DNA from: Bradyrhizobium sp. NDS-1
GTDB taxonomy: Bacteria > Pseudomonadota > Alphaproteobacteria > Rhizobiales > Xanthobacteraceae
Assembly: GCF_032918005.1 (NCBI RefSeq)
Contig: NZ_CP136628.1
Location: 3,333,501-3,397,500, forward strand
DNA: 64,000 nt
Reading direction: 5' to 3'
Below are positions 61,163 through 64,000 of the stretch, one piece after another. Within the stretch, counting starts at the first letter, position 1. Each line of letters opens with the position of its first letter. A model generated the notes under the pieces. That model saw nothing but the letters and a program-made list of their open reading frames with translations. It made no database searches and had not been told where the DNA came from. Position numbers and translations under genes: made by a program.

Positions 61163-62392
61163 ATGTCGGCCCTGCCGCTTTCAGGCATCAAGATCCTTGA
61201 TCTCACGCGCGTCCTCGCCGGGCCGTTGTCGGCCCAGATGCTGGGCGATCTCGGTGCGGAGGTGATCAAGATCGAGCGACCGGGCACCGGCGACGATGCG
61301 CGCGCATTCGGGCCGCCTTACCTGACCGACCCGGAAGGCAAGGCCAACAACAACAATTCATTCTACCTCTGCGCCAACCGCAACAAGAAGTCGGTCACGG
61401 TCAATATCGCCAAGCCCGAGGGGCAGGCGATCATCCGCGAGCTCGCCAAGGACGTCGACGTCTTCATGGAGAACTACAAGGTCGGCGACCTCAAGCGCTA
61501 CGGCCTCGATTACGAGACCATCAAGGCGGTCAATCCCGGCATCATCTACTGCTCGGTGACCGGCTTCGGCCAGACCGGTCCCTATGCGCCGCGCGCCGGC
61601 TATGACGCCATCCTGCAGGCGATGGGAGGGCTGATGAGCGTCACCGGCCACATGGACGGCGAGCCGGGCGAGGGCCCGATGAAGGTCGGTCCGTCCATCG
61701 TCGACTACATGACCGGCATGAACACCTCGATCGGCATTCTCTCCGCGCTCTATCACCGTGACGCCAATGACGGGCAGGGGCAGCACATCGACGTCTGCCT
61801 GTTCGACACCGTCATCGCGTCGCTGTCGCACTGGCTGCAGATCTACCTCGTCAACGGCAAGACCCCGCCGCGCCGCGGGACCTGGGGCAATGGCGGCATG
61901 CCGGCCGGCGTATTCCGCTGCACCGACGGCGAATTGATGCTGGTGGTCGGCAACGACGGCCAGTTCCGAAAGACCTGCGCCGTGCTCGGCGAGCCGGAGC
62001 TCGCGAACGATCCGCGCTTCGTCAAGAACAACGACCGCGTCGTGCATGGCAAGGAGATCATGGCGATCTTCGCCGGCCTGTTCCTCAAGCAGCCGGTGGC
62101 CTACTGGCTGGAGAAGCTGGAGGAGGCGGGCGTGCCCTCCGGTCCGATCAACAATTTCGAGCAGGTGTTTTCCGATCCGCACGTCCAGTCGCGCGGCATG
62201 CGGGTCAAGACTCAGCATAAGTTCGAGCCCGAGCTTTCCCTGATCCGCAACGCGCTGACCCTCTCGGGCACCCCCATCACCGACTACCGCGCCCCGCCGC
62301 TGCTCGGCGAGCACACGCAGGAGGTGCTCGGCGGCAAGCTCGGCTATGATGCGGGAAAGATCGAGGAGTTGAAGAAGCAGGGGATCATCTAG
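61163..62392 (+). CDS. CaiB/BaiF-type CoA transferase (family III)
   Basis: 409 residues from the ATG at 61163 (GGAGGAAGC upstream). 'IKILDLTRVLAGPLSAQMLG' and 'DLGAEVIKIERPGTGDDARA' are the N-terminal family signature; the catalytic Asp region is 'MEPYKVGDLKRYGLD'-like at 'ENYKVGDLKRYGLDYETIK', and 'IIYCSVTGFGQTGPYAPRAG' is the conserved loop. It moves CoA between carboxylic acids (succinyl-CoA or formyl-CoA type). It lies downstream of the MFS and BKACE genes, consistent with a keto-acid route. Confidence 0.92.
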   Translation: MSALPLSGIKILDLTRVLAGPLSAQMLGDLGAEVIKIERPGTGDDARAFGPPYLTDPEGKANNNNSFYLCANRNKKSVTVNIAKPEGQAIIRELAKDVDVFMENYKVGDLKRYGLDYETIKAVNPGIIYCSVTGFGQTGPYAPRAGYDAILQAMGGLMSVTGHMDGEPGEGPMKVGPSIVDYMTGMNTSIGILSALYHRDANDGQGQHIDVCLFDTVIASLSHWLQIYLVNGKTPPRRGTWGNGGMPAGVFRCTDGELMLVVGNDGQFRKTCAVLGEPELANDPRFVKNNDRVVHGKEIMAIFAGLFLKQPVAYWLEKLEEAGVPSGPINNFEQVFSDPHVQSRGMRVKTQHKFEPELSLIRNALTLSGTPITDYRAPPLLGEHTQEVLGGKLGYDAGKIEELKKQGII

Positions 62393-62399
62393 CGCTTTT

Positions 62400-62430
62400 C
62401 TCCCCTTCTCCCGAAAGGCGAAAAGGGGAG
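62400..62430 (+). terminator. Hairpin after the CoA transferase gene
   Basis: CTCCCCTT pairs with AAGGGGAG around a 15-nt loop, 8 bp past the stop. No T run follows, so termination strength is uncertain. Confidence 0.45.
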
Positions 62431-62556
62431 CGACGCTTGGCCTTGCCTGAGGCCTGCGGGCCATCCCCAGATAAGTCCGGTCCGTAGTCGCACAGGCTTT
62501 CGCTTTGCGCGCGACTCTGATTCGATCCCTCTACTTGAGTTCGGGGAGGGAAGCGA

Positions 62557-62772
62557 ATGTCCTACACGATCGGGTTCCAGGCCAAGAACCAGAAGGCAAT
62601 TCTGGCGACCGAGGCGGCCACCGCCAATCAGGCCGTCGCCATTGTTGCCGCACTGCGGCAGAGTGCCGACGAGATCAAGTTCATCCGCTCGCCGCAGGAA
62701 GGCGAGATGGGCATCGAGATGCTGCTGCTGCTCGCCAAGGAAGAGGCCGAGGAGATGCCGCAGCGGGCCTGA
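62557..62772 (+). CDS. Small hypothetical protein, 71 residues
   Basis: GGGGAGGGAAGCG lies just upstream of the ATG, a strong ribosome site. The protein begins 'MSYTIGFQAKNQKAILATEA' and ends in an acidic helix ('LLAKEEAEEMPQRA'). It has no recognised domain. The gene stands alone between the CoA transferase and RidA genes. Confidence 0.65.
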   Translation: MSYTIGFQAKNQKAILATEAATANQAVAIVAALRQSADEIKFIRSPQEGEMGIEMLLLLAKEEAEEMPQRA

Positions 62773-62865
62773 TCACCCGCTCACACTTCGGTCAGAAGCG
62801 AAACATGCCGGCTGCAGGATGATGTAGCACGGCGTCAGTCTCGCTCGAACCGAAGGTGGCTGCCC

Positions 62866-63258
62866 ATGAAACGCGAAGCGCTCCGCGTCGAACCGATTTC
62901 GACGTTCCTCGATCGCGTGAAAGCGCCGACCTCGCCGGTCACGCGCGCCGGCCACACGATCTTCGTCTCCGGCCTGCCGCCATTCGATCCCGCGACCGGC
63001 GAGATCGCGGAAGTGCCGATCGAGCGGCAGAGCGAGCTCGTCATGGAGCAGATGAAGCTGTGCCTCGCGGCGGCCGGCGCTTCGCTCGACAATGTCATGA
63101 AGTGCAACGTCTACTGTACCTTGACCAAGCACTTCGCCGCCTTCAACGCCGTATACGCCCGCTATTTCCCCACGGATCCGCCAGCGCGGATCTTCGTCTG
63201 CACGCCGGAATGGTTCGGCCCGTTCGACGTCGAGATCGACTGCATCGCGATGGTGTGA
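62866..63258 (+). CDS. RidA/YjgF family protein
   Basis: 130 residues with the RidA trimeric fold: '[15 protein letters not shown]' (the GxxxxDPxTG loop), '[20 protein letters not shown]', '[20 protein letters not shown]' and '[12 protein letters not shown]' with the conserved Arg near residue 110. RidA hydrolyses reactive enamines and imines; some members act in specific catabolic pathways. It is convergent with the TetR gene and separated from it by 4 bp. Confidence 0.92.
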   Translation: MKREALRVEPISTFLDRVKAPTSPVTRAGHTIFVSGLPPFDPATGEIAEVPIERQSELVMEQMKLCLAAAGASLDNVMKCNVYCTLTKHFAAFNAVYARYFPTDPPARIFVCTPEWFGPFDVEIDCIAMV

Positions 63259-63262
63259 GGGA

Positions 63263-63925
63263 CTATCGCGCCGCCACCCGCGACGGCGCCTTCGCCTCGA
63301 TCTTTCCCGCCGTCAGCGCCATCGTCGCGACGCTGACCACGCGCGCGACGACATCCTCGACGTCGTCGAGATCGCATTTGCCTTCCGACAGCTTGGTCAG
63401 CCGCTCGCTCTCGCGGATGGTGTGGTGCGCCATCGCGAGCGCGAAGTTGAGGCCCCAGTAGATATCGACCTCGCTGCGCTCGGGCAGGGCGCGGCGCATC
63501 GCGCCGGCGAATTTGCGCAGATGGTCGATCTCGCGGTTCTTGATGCGGCGGATCGGCGGCACGGATTCGATCGAGGCGCGGATCATGAAGCGCGCCGCCG
63601 TGGAGCGCTGGTTCTCGGGGCCGAGACAGCCGCGCAGCGTCGGCCCGACCAGCGCGTGCAGGATCACCTCGATCGGCGCGCGGCCGCCGCCTTGCTCTTC
63701 CGCCGCTTTCAACTCGCGCAAACGCTCGCGGTTGGTGGCGATCGAGCGCGTGACAAATAATTCCGCGATCAACTCGTCCTTCGAGCCGAAATGATAGTTC
63801 ACCGCCGCCAGGTTGACACCGGCCTCCGCGACGATGTCGCGCAGCGTCACGTCGCCGAAGCCGCGATCGGCATAGAGCCGTTCGGCGGCGGCGAGAATGG
63901 CAGACCTCGTATGATCGCTGGCCAT
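63263..63925 (-). CDS. TetR/AcrR family transcriptional regulator
   Basis: 220 residues from the ATG at 63925. N-terminal helix-turn-helix with 'RDIVAEAGVNLAAVNYHFGS' (about residues 30-49), the usual TetR recognition helix. The C-terminal ligand domain is of the TetR_C type with 'ARFMIRASIESVPPIRRIK'. The frame is open 33 bases further upstream, but AGGGGC fits the ATG at 63925. A palindrome lies 29-59 bp upstream, so it probably represses itself and a divergent gene to the right of the window. Confidence 0.9.
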   Translation of the reverse strand: MASDHTRSAILAAAERLYADRGFGDVTLRDIVAEAGVNLAAVNYHFGSKDELIAELFVTRSIATNRERLRELKAAEEQGGGRAPIEVILHALVGPTLRGCLGPENQRSTAARFMIRASIESVPPIRRIKNREIDHLRKFAGAMRRALPERSEVDIYWGLNFALAMAHHTIRESERLTKLSEGKCDLDDVEDVVARVVSVATMALTAGKIEAKAPSRVAAR

Positions 63926-63953
63926 GAGTGCCCCTGAGGGGAGGGAGTTGCAA

Positions 63954-63984
63954 TTCAAACAGTTGTATGAAACTATCGTTTGAA
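63954..63984. promoter_or_regulatory. Inverted repeat, candidate TetR operator
   Basis: TTCAAAC at 63954-63960 and GTTTGAA at 63978-63984 are perfect arms, with an inner pair AGTT/AACT. The AT-rich element lies just upstream of the TetR gene at 63925 and near the right edge. It closely fits a TetR operator; binding is inferred. Confidence 0.65.
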
Positions 63985-64000
63985 GGCCGGAGATGTCAAT

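Overview
The window looks like the chromosome of a Bradyrhizobium-type alphaproteobacterium. The basis is high GC, strong GGAGG-type ribosome binding sites, many crotonase/SDR/CoA-ligase genes, an OpgC-type glucan acyltransferase, FixK2-like half-site palindromes and host tRNA genes of alphaproteobacterial form. No species assignment can be made from sequence reading alone, and all family assignments rest on motif recognition, not on database searches.

Bases 1-17,100 are a catabolic cluster built around CoA thioesters. It holds three related short-chain dehydrogenases, a flavin reductase, an MFS exporter, a thiolase, a TetR regulator, a single-subunit molybdopterin oxidoreductase, two crotonases, an HxlR regulator, an alpha/beta hydrolase, a quinone oxidoreductase, an acyl-CoA synthetase, an orphan ABC substrate-binding protein and an Old Yellow Enzyme homologue. 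Together they could import, activate, reduce or hydrate and thiolytically cleave a cyclic or branched acid; the substrate cannot be read from the sequence. Palindromic operator candidates lie between thiolase and TetR gene, in front of the HxlR gene and inside the promoter of the acyl-CoA synthetase gene. A tRNA-Thr and three small secreted proteins follow (17.1-19.2 kb).

Bases 19,531-43,797 are an integrated element of about 24.2 kb. A 58-bp perfect direct repeat, the 3' end of tRNA-Tyr including CCA, bounds it. The intact tRNA-Tyr gene is at the right end and a P4-type tyrosine integrase is just inside the left end. A 20-bp repeat near each inner end is a candidate integrase arm site. Cargo, left to right: small DNA-binding proteins, a primase-polymerase/helicase fusion, a pair of Crp-type regulators, a CPBP membrane protease, a broken MarR gene, a lipoprotein, a cluster of small genes, a large serine recombinase, a phage tape-measure remnant, a two-gene Kiwa defence system (kwaAB), and a four-gene type I restriction-modification operon in which an FRG-domain gene sits between hsdR and hsdM with overlapping or near-overlapping ends. 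The element is thus a mobile defence island, probably assembled from several pieces.

Bases 43.8-64 kb return to host sequence: an rlmB-type methyltransferase, an LLM-class oxidoreductase, a quinone reductase, a UvrD-like helicase, a TMEM175-like membrane protein, a YCII protein, tRNA-Gly, a DUF2235 hydrolase / pentapeptide-repeat / membrane protein operon, a possible low-oxygen gene group (zinc alcohol dehydrogenase, broken DUF2231 gene, OpgC, small proteins), a BKACE enzyme, an MFS carrier, a CaiB-type CoA transferase, a RidA protein and a TetR regulator with a clear operator. The most unusual signal is at 50,837-51,034 on the minus strand: a near-consensus promoter, a 14-codon open frame whose leader is complementary to the 16S rRNA tail over about 17 nt, an internal sequence able to mask that leader, and an intrinsic terminator.
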